The notes: generated from the letters alone by a model not told the origin. Counted from the stretch's first letter, positions 37,301 through 51,500 are shown. The stretch is DNA of 64,000 bases from Rhyacichthys aspro (GCA_036850595.1 CM072165.1:10488109-10552108); one strand, 5' to 3'. Numbers and translations: made by a program.

Positions 37301-40300
37301 GTCTGTCACAAGTCAATTCCCTCCAAAATAAAATGCATAATGTTGAAAATACTGAGCACAACCGTGTTTGAACTACTGACCAAAAGTGAACATGTTAGTT
37401 TAATGTGAAGCTGATGCAAAATGCAAAAGCTTCTTTGATGAAAAACAAACATACTAATATAAGAGAATGTCACACCTCTATAAATCACAAATTTCCTCCA
37501 TACTCATGCCTATGCTACAGTGACAAATCACCATGGTAACAGGCTGAGTGCTGATTATGTAAGTGGGTGACAGATGGCAGGGGTGCGTTACCTTGCCACC
37601 ACCAAGAACTGGTCGATCTGTGAGTCTTTGAGCTGGTTGTCGGGGTCCCACACCTTGGTCTCCAGTTTCTCCTGGACTCTGTTGTCAGATTCATCTGCGA
37701 GACAAAAAGCTAGGGTCAAATTGACCTCAAGTGTGTCTATTAGCAACGACTTTTAACCGTCTTCAGCTACAAGTGCAATACCTTCTGCTAACATGTCAGG
37801 GATCTCTGCCTGGTATTTGGAGCCCACTCGGATCTCGCCTTGGTCGGCAAGCAAGGTCTTCTGCACAGGGTCAAACACCAGCGAGTAGAAAAAACAGTCC
37901 TGGACAGGAAACACAGCAGAGCGTTATACCCAAGAGTTTATGGTGCTCTTAGTAATTTTGTGACACACCACTCACCTCTTTCTCCAGGTAGTTGGACAGG
38001 ACGTCTGTTTCATTGAGGAGGGTGACATTACATTTGCCCCTGGTGAGAGAGTTATTTAGACTTAAAGTTCAACTACAATAAATACAATATTCATTCATCA
38101 TTTCCATGTTTGAAAGCTGCTTTTATGGGAGCTTTGTATAAAGCCTGTACCGTATGTGAGTAGCAGGTAGTGACTCGAACTGTCGGGAGAGAAACAGTTC
38201 TCTGTGTTTGAGCTGGTGTTTCTGTTGTTCCGACAGAGTTGGCTGTTTTGACTCTTCCTCGAATTCTCCTAAAACAGAAAAAAAATCAGAATGTCTTACG
38301 GTCAAAAGTGTGAATTACCATCTTAATGGCCTGGCCCTTCACCATCTTATGGGAGGGTCAACATTTAAGGGCCCCTCTGAAAATATACTAGACCAGGCTG
38401 GTGTTTCTGATGAGGTTTTCCACCTTATAAAGCAGAGCTAAAGCACTTTGTTTTGTTTTGTCTTTAACTTTTTTCACAAGTCTCAAGTTTAAAGATGACA
38501 GAAAATGCAATGTAAATGTCTGACTGAAGTTCATAGCTTTCACAATTATTACTAGACTTAGTGTAAAATGTAAAAGTTGCTGTTTCACATTTGCTAACCC
38601 ATGTGACTGTCACTTGAAACACAACACACACACGCACACAATATGAGTTTGTGAGCGTTCAGCCACTAGATTGCGCATTCCTAATTTCAGGCGGGTGAGT
38701 AATTTGTTGCGAGCTGGAGGGGGGCGGGACTAGTACAAGGCTCCATCTGTGAGGACTCCGCCCCTGCACTCAGCCACAGGAAACCCTGTGAGTGAGGGCA
38801 AGGTGGAGAGAGAGAGAGGCAGAGAGAAGCGGCGGAGTGATAGTGGAGCGAGAAGGACGCCACCTCAAGCCCCACCCCTTTTCTGTTAACCTCTCAACCC
38901 CCCCTCCTCCTCCTCCCCCTGTCCGGCTAGTCCCTGCCAGACTAAGTAGGAAACCCTGTGCGCCAAACCTGAGGCGCCCATCCCCCCTAAACATGTATCC
39001 CCACAACTCCACACACACACACACACACACATAAAAAGAAAAAAGCACCAACGCACAGAAGGAGCGACACACACACACACACACTTTCTTCAGTCTGACA
39101 AAGACACAAGGCAAGTCAGGATTAACCCGTTGTGTGCCATGGCCCTTTGAGACTGATCAAGGGCCCTTTTGTTGCCCAAGGAATCAATGTGTGTGTGTGA
39201 TGCAGATAAAGCCAGGTTTAGTGATAACAGGCAAATGAAGCAGGACACGTCTTCATCGCTGCAACAGGATCACGATGTGCCACGCGAAGCTCAGCCCCCG
39301 CCGTCGCAGGGCACAAACGCTACTTTGTGTCCGCACTCAGGGCTAGAATGGACTTTGAAACACGCACCGAGCTGGCTTAGTGGGACAAAATGAAGCAAGT
39401 TAGAGAGAAAATGAGAGTTTAATTGGGTTAAATGAGGTACTGGCGGACATTAAAAGGAGCAAGGAGGGAAGGAAAGAGAGCTCCAGAGTTTGTGATTTTT
39501 GTAATTTGTTGGAAGGGAGCATGAAAGTGACAAATCAAAAGTTGGAGTAACCGATCACAGATGTAAACAAAGTCGTGGTTGCGAAATGTCCCATTCCTGG
39601 AGCTACTGTGCAGCTAACTTCCAGGAGCTTTCTAGGTGCCTTCCATAACAGTCTGAATATTGGGTGCAAATGTACTTTAGTGGCACACTCTTAGTCTAAA
39701 CAAAAGAATTAGGATTTGAGTGACAGTACCTCTAACCTGCCTCGCCTGACCGCTGCTCTGTTTGTTCTTACTGAAGATAGAGCAGTTAATTGTACAAAAT
39801 AAGCAATGCTAAAATCAACCAAAACAAATCCTTTGAGCCCTAATTATGACATAAATCTAGCTACATGGTCCCCCAACAAACTGCAACAATATGCAGTGAA
39901 AATCACCCAGACACCTTTTACATGTCAGACCGAAGACCTCCAATGACTTCCAGTGCACTGTCTGGGCCTTATCGATTGATCATTTTCCAGGAGGAACGTG
40001 ACTTTAGTAAAACACCGTTGCCAGTAGAAGTGTCATAAGCTGCAGACAGTGTGTGTGTGTGTGTGGTGCATCCATTTTAAGTAGGAGTGTACGTGTGTGT
40101 AAATGTCTTTGTCTGGAGCTGCCTCAGGAGGAAGGCGAAGGCGGCGAGGCTGGTGTTGGGTGTGGGGTTTGACTGATCAGGCATCGGCTCGTCTGCATGC
40201 CATTAGCACCAGCACCAGCCCTCTCCCACCGGCCCCCACCTCCTCCTCGGCTCTGATCCTGGACTGAAGATGTGCTCACGCTGTGATCGGGGCGGGGTGG

Positions 40301-43300
40301 GAGGAGTGGAGGGGCGCAGACTACACCACAATGACATTTTATTGTTATTGCCATTATCAGGCAGGTAATAGAAGGTAGAAAATGCCCCCAAACACCCCGT
40401 CCTTCGTCAACGGAACATTGTTGGATTATTCCAAAGTATCTACAGAATTCTAATTTCTCTACAAAGAAATTTGGGCCGAAGGGGGTTTGTGTCATACTCA
40501 CGTGCGTTGCTGTCAGCCAAAGTGTTGAGGTTGCCTGAGATATCTCTCCTCCTGAACAGACACACCACCTTGGCCTCCACATTGCCATTGGCAGTCTGCG
40601 GGGAAGGAGGAACAAGTGAGCAACATAATACAATACCAACTTAGAAAATGACAAAACAATTACAATCAATGCCAAAAAACAGATATGTTACGAAGGGCAA
40701 CAAGAGTTCACAGTCACCTCCTTTTATGCTCACTTTTGGTTGCAGGATATTGCCGTTTTTGTACATTTTGCAAGTGCAGTACTGACATTGAGAGGTGTGA
40801 AGGATGATGGTGTAGACGGTTTGAACAGCTATTTATGCAAATGACTAGGTCTGCACACCATGTTGCAAGATTATTGTTATAGCAATATTATCAGTATCGC
40901 AATATTATCAATTGCAATATTTTCAGTATCACAATATTTCCATTATCGCAATATTATCGTTATCGCAATATTATTGTTATCGCAATATTATCGTTATCGC
41001 AATACTATGGTTCCTGCAATATAATCGTTATTTCAACAAACATCACAGCTTAAGACCTGGTACATTTCTACGTTTAGTCCTCGTTTAGACCTGTTTAATC
41101 CTGATTTAGTCCTGGTCCAGTCTTTATTACTGATTTAGCTCCTGCTTTGATTGACAACTGAAAATTAGTCTAGATTTAATTAATTACATATTTTTTAATT
41201 TTATCACAGAGCATTCAGATATCGCAATTGATATTGTTATTGCCATACTGAAAACAATTAAAGCATATTGCATGTTTTATTGACACAGGATATTGTTGGT
41301 AGAATTTTGCATTAATATGAAAAGAAGCATAAAAGGGGCTGCTGTCTCCAATACATTAAACAGAACATGGTAGCTAATTAACACATAATTTTCATTTAAA
41401 ATTTGATTCATTGTGGATTTATTCATAAAGTTCTTGTGTGGCTGACAGCCCCCTCTCTTTTACTATGTACTCATTGAGCAGAGCAGCCAGTAGCGCTCTG
41501 GACGAGGCAGTGCTGCTCGGCTAAAGCGCTCTATAGAAGAGTGTTACATAAATGAGTTTAATCCTTGGACTGGGACACAAGCCTGCGTTGCGCTGCTGCT
41601 GTTGTTATATAAGTGCTGCCTGTGCCTTACACCCCAGTCATTACAGTATCCATAATTAACGAGTGAGGAAACATCAAGAGCTGTTTTTACATGTACAAGT
41701 CATGAGCGTCTAAAAAAAGCAGTAGGAAAACAAATCTGGGACCAAGTCAGACCTCAGAAATACACAACACATAACCTCTGATAGAGATTTAATGAGGGCT
41801 TTCAAAATAAAAGATGCAAAAGCAAATGGGAGCACCAGGACACTGCATGAGACAAAAGTGGAAATGGATGGAGATAGTACCTTGTTGAGCTCCTCTATTC
41901 GCCGGATCAGGTACGGGTTACTGGAGGAGTTTTCAAAGTAGACATAATCTGAAAGAGACGACAAAAGACAGAGATATTAGACTTACTGGTTGTATCAAAG
42001 GGATACAGATTGTAGATTTTGGCTGTTCATTTCCTGGCAGAGGTAGACAAGATTTGGGTTAACCTGTGGCCTGTAACTCGAACACTGAAAGCTGTAAAAG
42101 CCACAGTCTGCCAACTCAGTCAAGGATGGGTGTAATGTGAGCTGTGAGAAACACTCAAGTGTGTGATGCAGACCCTACTACTCTGGGCTTACATTGGAAT
42201 TCGATTACAGATGTTATTCTACATTAACATGACCAAGTATTCTTTTTTCATTACGGCCCTTAAGAAGTCAAAGTGATATTACTGTTGCTGATCCCCTAAA
42301 TGCAGATAGATATAGGCACAACATTGGGTCAAAAATTCACAGATGATGGTTTTCTGTGCATAGTGATTGGAGTGCTTAACGTATTTGATTGATTTGGCTT
42401 TCATTTTTCAGCAATCACAAGCTGAGATACTTTTCAAATATGGTAGCTCTTGTTGAAGGAAACCAAAGGATCATCTCCATAGTTAAGAATGCTTGAGGCA
42501 GCCATATTTGCCCATCCATCCAAACATTGTCTTCTTATCCAGGGCCAGCAATCTAAGCAAGGTTGACCAGACTTCCCCTTCCACAGACACTTCACTACCA
42601 AGGCAGTTCTAGGCCAGCTGAGAGACACAGTCCCCCCACTGCATGCTGGGTCAGGCCTCCTCCTGGTGGAACATGCTCAGAACACATCTCCAAAAAAGCA
42701 TCTGGGGGGGATCAAGATAAAATGCCCAAGCCAATAAAGCTGATTATTTAAAAGTTGGGGCATCATAAATATTCATTTCACCCTCACACTCCATACAGCT
42801 TTTCACCTTAACGAGAAATTTGTCATGTTTGAACTCGCGAGACCTCTATGCAAACTACCAGGGCTGCTGCACAACTGCAACTGTATAGTTATCACAATAA
42901 TATCGATATTGCAACATTATAGTTATCACATTATTATACTACTCGAAATATAACCACCTTAGCTCATTCCCCTCTATTCTTGTCTAGAATTGTAATACTT
43001 TGATTGCATAAACTCAAACAGGTACAACAGGTCAATTATGTTCTGCAAACGGCATTTTAATAAGAGGGAGGAAGGTAAGGTTCAGAAAAGGCCTGTTCAT
43101 CTGCAATTTTTAGCTTAGAGGAAACCAACAAGTATTTATTAGGCTTATACCATATTCTTTTTCGAAACAAACACTGATGCATAAGCTTGTCCCGTCCTAC
43201 TGTATTGAACCCGGACCATCACAGACCTCTTTCCACATGCACTTTCCAATACAGTCAATTGCACTGAGAAAACAATCATAAGTTGGCATAGAAACCTATC

Positions 43301-46300
43301 TTAAAACAGTAATATTGATTAAAACTAGAGCTGCACAATATATCACGAATACCAATATACTCATTCTGGTCTAGGAATGAGAAAATGTAGCTTAAAAAAA
43401 TCAAATAGCGAAATCAAATGAAAGTTATTACTAAAGTGAGTAAAAATGACTTAATGCTGAGTTAGCACTGTCAGAGTTTTATATAATCACATTGATATTA
43501 CTCATGTATTTGTGTCAGGCTCTAGTCGGTTACTTGATTTAGGTTCCACTTTATTGTCCCCAGAGTTTTGTTCAATCTAACGCAAACGAAACTCTTTGCA
43601 CAATTATAATAAGCAAATAAGGTTTACTAGGATTAATTGGCACTAACTATTCCTACCTGTAGCTCACAACTACACCTCTCCTGCCACATTTAACAAAAAG
43701 CCCTGCCCATATTGACTGCTCAAAACCTGTCTGTCATTTATCACTCAAGGTGCTGCTTCGGTCATAGCCCCGCTCTCTTGTAGAGGCCTCCATCCGGCTC
43801 AGGACATCGACGGGCAAGAATTCCAACAGGGCCGGGATTTTTTGCTCTACTTAACACGGTGATGGAAGGGCAGAGCAGAGCAGCGTCACATCAGTGTTCA
43901 CCGCGTTACATAAGAGTAGTGAAGCAGCAGAAGGGAAAGTGCACGCTCATGTATGTGACATGACTGTAGCTGGGGAGACGGAGGAGCCTTAGTGTTATAG
44001 TGCCACATCTTCTTTCAGCACCAAGGAACAAGATAATAAATGACTCCTTTCCACTAGAGAGGATAAATATCGATCAGGAATACAGATAGATGGAGGGTTT
44101 CCACCAGACGTTTAAACTGTGGGTCAGTTGCCATGAATTAAATTAATGAATGCATAAATCATTGCTTTCATTCATGTCTTCCACAGAATGTCAGGAGAAT
44201 CATGTCCTGACTTTTGAAACGCTATAAACAAAAAGCGAATGGCACCTCAGCACTCGGTGGACTCCGCTTACAGCACCAGTAACCACCACATACGTCAGCA
44301 ACAAAACCACTGTCTGCGCTCCTCCAGAGGACTTACAGACATTGTTCACAAGTGACATGCCAGGTCATCAGAAGGATATTCACTTGCTAAAAAACGGAGT
44401 GAATTACGTTAATTGCAATCAACTCCTTGAATGAAGTCATAATTCAGTCTGGAGGATATTGAAAATGGCTTAATAAAAAATCTGTGTTTGTATTCATTCA
44501 CGTTTTAACCTGAGTGACGGTTTTCCATCAAGCAATCATCAGATTGCACTGCATTTAACTCCTTCTTTTAAGTACCACTGTGTGTTTTTCACCACCAAGA
44601 AATAAATTAAATAATCACTTCTTCACAGCAGCTGTGTGTATATTGATCCGTGGCGCAAGCAGGACACACCGGACTGTAGTGAAATCATAAAAAAACGCTT
44701 CCTCTCTGCTCTTTATTTGCTCGCTCTGCTCTGCATAATGTTCCCAACTGTCGAGGAGGCGCTTGTGGACACGGATCACAGTCCAAACCTGAGATGAGGT
44801 GACGCTGGAGTGTGTTGATTGTAGACGTGTACGTGTGCTCGAGTGGCGCAGTGTGTCGGGCGCTCGAGGGTGAATGAAGAGGAGGAAGCCCTTTGACTAA
44901 TCTCTGGGGAGGATAATGATCTTACGTGCGAGCTGAACACTGTGTGCTTCTGAGAGGGGGAACTGCTAATGTAGGGCCTGCTCTCGCTGAAAAAGCCTGC
45001 TGCAACAAAAGGAAAACCTTATTCAATTCAAAAATCAATAAACATCAACTGACAGAACCCTAAAAGACACAGGGTACATTAGCGAATAATTATTTCAATG
45101 CTGCACCACACAAATTAACCCTGCTTCTACGTAGGGAGCTTCAAGTCAATTATTACATAATTGCACGCTTGTAGCTAGACTATTTACAATATTGCACGGG
45201 CTAGCTTTACTCGAATGCCTTTCTTCATTCCTCCTGTGCACATTTGATTTGACTCACATATTCAGGTCCCTGCTGATGGGTCAAAAAATCACACCACATG
45301 CACCAATATGGTCACAGACAGCTGCCTATGGATTTACATAGTACTGAAAACAACTGAAACAAAACCAGATGCCAAAATACATGTTATCAATATCAATTCA
45401 GTATCAACTCACTCTTTTCCAACATGGCAGTAAAAACAGTTGTGAGTCCATAACAACAGACTTGCACAAGTATATTTTGCAGATTTATGTTCCTCCGTGA
45501 GTTAAATGGGCCAGAGACTCCACTGTGACCTTACACAGCGACAAAAGTCTGTCACGTTCAGCCTCCAGACCAAACCCAAACAAGGGAGAAAGGTGCAGCC
45601 CTGAGTCTAGTTGGCAGCGAGCACCGTCTGCCAGGATTTCCCCTCTGCTCCAGTGATGGGAAAAAGTTGTAACGAATTCAAACCAAAATTCAGACAAATA
45701 CTTTTTAAAAAGATGTGATAGTCGTACATTTGACATGACATTATTGAAATTGTTAGCTTTTCTAATGCAGCGCTGTTGTTGTAAAGTATTGTCATTTTCC
45801 CAGAGCCATCAGAGTACCGGCACTTTTTTTTAACAGCCTCACGAGCATAACGCTGCACTTGTAACCATTAGCTAAACCAGCTAACGCCAAGTTATACCAA
45901 ACCGTACCCAGTGCTTAAAAGAGCTTGTCCAAATCAGTGTCTATCAAGCTCATGGTCAACTTAAAAACCATAAACTTGGACCGGCTAAAAAAACACACGC
46001 ACTAAGCAAGCTGGGGAAAGTTAGTGAAATTAGCTCACACTGCTAATGCTAGAGCATAAAAAGATATGGCGGAGGGGAAAATGACATTAACACCCCACTA
46101 TAAAGCTAGCAGACTCAAATAGTCGTCGCTCGAATTCGTTGATTGCTGGCTTCACTGCAGCTAGCAGCTAACGATAGCTAGCATTGTGTTGACTTCCCTG
46201 TCCCTACTACAAACTCCGCTTCAGCCTGCTCAAATGTCACAGTTAACGAGGGTTATGCGTGTTCTCTGTTGTAAATAAAACCCCACTTGCAACAAAAACC

Positions 46301-46749
46301 CACCGCAAGCAATTAATATTTAAGTAAAAGTCAACTTTTACCAACTAGACGCAATGGGTTAACTATCCACTGAAGAAGCCGGGATAACACCAGAGTCCGT
46401 TTTAAAAGTTCACAATTTATATCAAAGAAATGTGGACAATTAAACTCATAGTAAATGTTTCAGTTATTTAAATGCATGATAAACAAGTTTCATATGAGCA
46501 TATATGCAGATATGGTCTGCCCAATTATCATAATTGTTGGAGGGTTTGATAGATTTTGACGGTCTTTCATGCCAGAGTGGACAGAACGTACGGATGCTAC
46601 AAATAGCTAGCATTGGTTAGCGGTTAGCCGAGCAGACAGCTAGCTGCTAGTTAGCCACCTAGCTTCCGAACCGAACAATCACGTTGTGGGGGGTGTCTTA
46701 AAAATGTAAAACAACCCTTACCTCCCACTCGGTACATGTTGGCCGCCAT
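34318..46749 (-). CDS. mta2: Metastasis-associated protein MTA2, NuRD complex subunit
   Basis: Scaffold subunit of the nuclear NuRD remodelling and deacetylase complex; binds HDAC1/2 through ELM2-SANT (family knowledge). Eighteen coding exons: 46749-46722, 41948-41881, 40595-40502, 38268-38151, 38039-37976, 37899-37782, 37694-37592, 36811-36712, 36599-36411, 36334-36260, 36184-36126, 36047-35947, 35801-35662, 35586-35358, 35272-35183, 35096-34978, 34895-34753 and 34471-34318. Phases agree throughout and give 663 residues (human MTA2 about 668). The BAH domain (MAANMYRVGDYVYFENSS; VVCLFRRRDIS; LADQGEIRVGSKYQA) spans about 1-145, ELM2 about 146-255, and SANT about 263-315 (EEWSASEAMLFEEALEKYGK). 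A GATA-type finger has C368, C371, C389 and C392 (C-x2-C-x17-C-x2-C). The C-terminus ends STSEPIVLED. Adjacency to eml3 supports MTA2 over MTA1 or MTA3. Intron 1 is unusually long compared with the rest. Confidence 0.95.
39010..39083. repeat. Two CA microsatellites in mta2 intron 3
   Basis: ac runs at about 39010-39031 and 39067-39083, in the intron between mta2 exons 3 and 4. This intron (38269-40501) otherwise holds GA- and CT-rich sequence but no recognised gene; its open frames are low complexity. Confidence 0.85.
40050..40065. repeat. TG dinucleotide microsatellite in mta2 intron 3
   Basis: About eight uninterrupted gt units, on the acceptor-distal side of the intron. Confidence 0.8.
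40882..41032. repeat. 17-base minisatellite in mta2 intron 2
   Basis: About nine tandem copies of a unit near gcaatattatcgttatc, with substitutions building up towards the ends. The array sits inside a larger interspersed sequence: related caatat/tatc stretches follow at 41220-41250 and recur at 42888-42950. Confidence 0.85.
41949..46721 (-). other. mta2 intron 1 (4.8 kb)
   Basis: Intron between the exon coding MAANMYRVG and the exon coding DYVYFENSS; donor gtaagg after 46722, acceptor cag before 41948. It contains a LINE fragment (42505-42745), caatat-type repeats (42858-42955 and 43327-43380) and a 20-base motif shared with ehbp1l1 intron 3. No nested gene was recognised. The part near 46.6-46.7 kb is probably transcribed promoter-proximal sequence. 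Confidence 0.8.
42505..42745 (-). mobile_element. LINE 3' fragment, fish-type, with ATCC-rich tail
   Basis: Read on the plus strand, it begins with catccatccaaacattgtct and continues with sequence resembling the very common teleost interspersed repeat that starts with atccatcc units. On the minus strand it corresponds to the C-terminal end of a non-LTR retrotransposon ORF2 followed by a ggatgg tail. Frames are broken, so this is a dead, 5'-truncated copy. The clade was not assigned. Confidence 0.6.
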
Positions 46750-48400
46750 TCTCTTGTAACCTTTTGTAAAAACAGTCCCAGGGATTTGTCCTCTTGGGTA
46801 GGAAAAAGTCGATGGAGGTCTGTTTTATTCCTTCATTTATCGCAGACACCCCCGCCGCGAAACAAAGCCGGCTCCGGGCATAAGCCGATGAGTGGCGGCT
46901 AAAAGTTAAAAGTTTCCGGTATTAATGTTCCAAAGCTGTTTGTTGTCTGTTTTCGGCCCCTCAGACGACCTTCCTCTCCTCTTCCTCACTCACTCACTCA
47001 TTCACACACGGCTACAGCCTGTCTCTTACTCCACTCTTCCTCCCATCCTCCGCTCCCAGCTTCATCCTCCTCTTCTTCACCTCCGCTCAGTTCAACACAG
47101 CAGCGCACACACACAACACACAAACTGCACTACACACCCGCTGGCCCCCTTCGGTCGTTCGTGTGCAAATCGTCATCTTCGGAGACTTTCGACAATTACC
47201 GGCATCAGTATTCACTTTTTATAAACCCGTGTCTTCTGAGGACAACTTTACAACTCATGACTTTATTCATAACTTGTTTTTGAAAAATCTGTTTTACTAG
47301 AAAAAGTCATATATGTCAGGCAAATACACAGATTAAAAAAAAAAATAGATAAAAAATATAGCTTACTGACTGTGGTGTCAAAAGGTCAAGCTTTAGAGCT
47401 CAGATGTCACATATTTTTCTTCCGTTGACCCTTTACAAAATCTATGTCCAACTCACTTAACTCATAAAGCAAAATCATTTGCACACCCATTATATGACAC
47501 TGAAATTAAATAATATAAAAGTTGTCAGATATTGACTACATTCTTAAACTACTTGTTGCTTTACAATAAAATTAATATCATAAACACTTATTGTTGCCAA
47601 GCATTGCATAGCTACCTTATTCAGCTATATTAGATGCTGCTTAAATATTGCTACTTTAATATTTGATGTAAAGTGTATTAGGTGTCCCCTGGGTCCTCAC
47701 AAGCTCCACTGACTACTTCTACCATTTGTTATGTCTCTATCCTGTCTCCTTTACATTCTCCTTGAGCCTAGGTCTGCATTTTTTAATTTTTTTTCACCCA
47801 AGAGAGGGTTTTCTTCTTGTTATGCACCTTAGGATAAGTTTTGTTTGATTGCACATTCAAAATATAGTTCAGAATTTGTAATTTGGCTTTTAAAAGTATG
47901 CTGACCTTCTTCTTCACAATTTATTTAAAGCCCTTTTCACTGAATAGACATATTTCAATAGTGGATATTCCTTACAAAATAACATTTTTGTTTAGTTTTT
48001 ACAGTTTGTTCAAGTAACAGCACCATTTCTGTCAGTGTGGGACATATAGCTACTATTGAGAAGCAATACTGCCCTCCAGTGGAATTTAACACACAACACA
48101 CCTTTTAGACTTCAGTTATTTTATTGAGACTTTTTTAAATACATAAAACTGTATTAAAATATTTTTGGAGCGTAATGAGTATAATTATCAGTATGTATTA
48201 ATCAGTTTGAGAGTTCAATTTCTATAAACAGTAAGTCACAGTCTGTCTATGGCAAGAATACAGCTTCTGTATGAGCTGAGATGTCCAACACTGGTTTCAA
48301 AGAGGCATATGCAAACATGAAAAACTATCTAATACTTTGGTAAACAAGTGTGAGACAAGACAGTAAGAGGAAACCTAATTGTTATTCTTAATTTCACATA
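46750..48400. other. Intergenic region between eml3 and mta2
   Basis: About 1.65 kb. The part next to mta2 (46750-47200) is relatively rich in G+C and CT and is probably the mta2 promoter and 5' UTR. No TATA box was recognised. The rest is AT-rich with no visible gene. Confidence 0.65.
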
Positions 48401-48406
48401 TTTATT
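48401..48406 (-). terminator. eml3 polyadenylation signal AATAAA
   Basis: tttatt on the plus strand reads AATAAA on the minus strand, about 150 bases past the eml3 stop codon. Confidence 0.55.
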
Positions 48407-48552
48407 AAGAGTGTTTGGTGATTTTGGAACCCTTCCTCTTCCTGTATGAAAATAATTCATCAAAAGCACTGTAGAGGCCTGGCTGGGTTTTCAACAGTCT
48501 ATAGCCACAGTGTCCTCATGCAAACATTGACTCTTCGTAAAAGTCTCTGGTA

Positions 48553-51500
48553 CTAGCTGACAGCAGGTTCTGGAGAGCTGGTGGACGTGGAGGACAGTGA
48601 GGCCAGCCTCTCTCTACTGCCCCCCACTACGGCCCTCAGTACCTTCCACTGGAGGATGCAGGTGTCCTTGCCGCCCATAGAGAGGAGGTGAGAGTCACTG
48701 TGGGTGAAGCACACGTTGGTCACGTGGCTGCCGTGGCCCTCGTACTTGTGACTTGGCGCCTGCAGAAGAGAGATCAGTGAAATAACCTGCTTCATGAAAT
48801 ATAACCACTACATTTGTTGTTGTATTAAACTGACCTTGGGTTTGGGACAGGGGTACTGGAAGAGGTGGACTTTACAGAAGTCATCAGCAACAGCCACTAG
48901 TCTCTCACTGTGAGAGCGACACAGAGCGTTGATGTCTGTGCCGTCAGACCCCTCCAGCCACACCCCTGATCACAATCAACACACCAGTCAGGTCACACTA
49001 CAGTCTACTGGGAAAAATATAAGTTCACTTTCTTACCCATGACATGGAAGCCCAGTACACAGGTATACGAGGCCCATTCTCGATCTTTGCTCTCGTAGCG
49101 ATTTCTCAACAGTTTACATCCTCCTGCGATGTCCCCTGTCAAGCCACATTCATTTTTAGAAAGCAATACATTTGCAAAAACCTTCATGGTGTCATTATAA
49201 TCAATTACTTACAGTAAAGGATTTCATAGTCTCCAGAATTTGACATGATATATTTCCCATCTTTAGACCAGTCCAGGTGAGTTATAAAGCTCGAATGGCC
49301 CTGATGGACGACAACATAAAAAGAGTCACCACTACTTTTATGATGAAGTAGTTATTTGTGACCTCACCAAATCGTAAAAATCCAAATAACTATTACACTG
49401 CAGTTTTGGGTTTGGTATTTTATAGAGCTTTTCTGAGTAAAAATGGAACTCATAACAACAAAGAAAAAAATTTAAGAGGAACAAGTAAGTCAAGAAGACA
49501 CTAGTTTATTAGCCCAGGCCACACTGACACATCATATAAAGGAGCAAAGGAATGCTCCAAGTTTTCACAGAAAAGTGCAACAAACACATTAAAAAGTAGT
49601 ATTTAACATTTAGGATAATAGTTATTTAACACATGGATCTAATTTGTTTTTTCTAAGCTTACATCATACTCACATTACATTTCCCAAAGCGCGTATAGCG
49701 CCGGCCATTCTCTGTCACATTGTAGATATAGATGAAGTTGTCGTGCGATCCAACCGCTAAAAAGCTGCCATCTGAAAATACAAAAGGCCATTCATGGTCA
49801 GGGGGATTTCCAGTTTTTCTTTCTGTAAAGATCCATTTTATGAAATGCAGTAAAAGGCCAAGTTTCTGCTTTCTGGCATTGCCAAAACAGACAGAAAAAG
49901 ACCAAAATAATAGTCAATTTGTGCAAAATGTGCTGATGGTGATCAAACCTGGGGAGTATCTCATGACAGACAGCTGCTCGTTCCCATCAGTGGACTCAGA
50001 GACCACCTCCCTGGTCACCAGGTCCAGGACCAGCCACCTGTCAATGGTAACAAGAGTGTGAACAGTCACAGGACAGAGAACAATTGTTAGTATTGTTCAG
50101 CACACCAGGGTCTCGTCACCTCAGCTTATATCCAGAATAATGCATTTTCACAGAAAAAGGGTGTTTTACAATGAAACAGGATCTTAAGACAATGTCACTC
50201 TAAATTACTGTTTTAGAAATGAAAAGGAAAAAATACTGCGAGCCCCTCTTACCTTCCCGTGCTTAGGCCGACTGATACCACTGACCCTTTAGGGCTGAAA
50301 TCTGCACACAAGCCATACTCCTGTTGAAGAGATCAATGGATAAGAGGCTGGTTTGTTTAAGAGCATTAAAGTCAAGTGTATGAGCAAAGTAAGTCTAAGA
50401 AAGGACAAAAACAAAGCTGTAAAGGTAACAAACAGACACCAAATGGTAACCAACCCTTTATATACTCAAAATCATTTTACCTTCAACAGATTTCCCTGAA
50501 AAAGTGAACTCTGCATGTGGCGGTGCTCACCTCGAGTGTAGTGCACCAGTCCATCTTGTGCTCCTCTGTGTTCCACAGAAACACCTGCTTGTCGTTTCCA
50601 CAGGAGAGGAAGATATCCTGAGAGGGGTGTGTAGCCAGCCCCCACATCTCATCCACATGGCCCTAACACACACACATTTGAACTTGAACTAGAGAAATAA
50701 CAAATGAAAAACATCACCGATGATTAACTGTCACCTGCACTATGTCCACAAATCCATCTGAGAAGGTTCCTCTGAGGATAGCGTTTCTTGTTGTGCCAAC
50801 TAGAAGTTCTTCTCCATCAACATCTGCGAGGGTCCGGACTGCTCCAAACTTTTCGGGAATCTGTCAAAACAAACAGACACAAAAGTTACGACCTTTTTTA
50901 AAATGTCAGTATTTACAGGTATGAAGTATACAGTACATATTCAGCTGTGGTTCACCTCACACTCTCTCTCAGGTGCCAGGTCGGCGCTCCAGCGGATAAT
51001 TTTGCGGTCTTTGCCCCCTCCGCTCAGGAGACCCCCGCCTGGTAAAGTGCACAGGGTGAACACGCTACCTTCATGAGCCTTGGTCTGACGCATGATCTGA
51101 TAGGTCTCTGAGAAAGAAGAAAGACACATTAACGGTTTAAACTGTTTTCCAGAGACTTATAGTGGCCTTATTTAGGCTATATTCATGAACTGACCTTTGG
51201 CTCCTTTCCCGAGGGTTTTGATATCTGCGGCTGACTTGCCCCAGGTCAGAATGTTCCCCTCTGAGTCTCCAGTCAGGACATCTCCAGTCAGGCTGAAGAC
51301 GAAGCACTGGATGAACTTGGGCTTCTTATATTTCTGACCCAGAAAAGAACAGATTGTCAAATCAAAATTAATTCAAAACTGTTTAAAACAACCAAACAAA
51401 GAAAACACAATTAATGAATACAAGCATGGCACCTGTGCTTTTAAATTTATTGTCCCAAGTTTAAATGTTTTTCGTGTCTCCATATTCTGTTTAAGTGCTT

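Noticed and set aside
38687..39114. Open frames on both strands in mta2 intron 3 coding Pro-, Cys- and Val-rich peptides
   Set aside because: They arise from CT-rich and CA microsatellite sequence.
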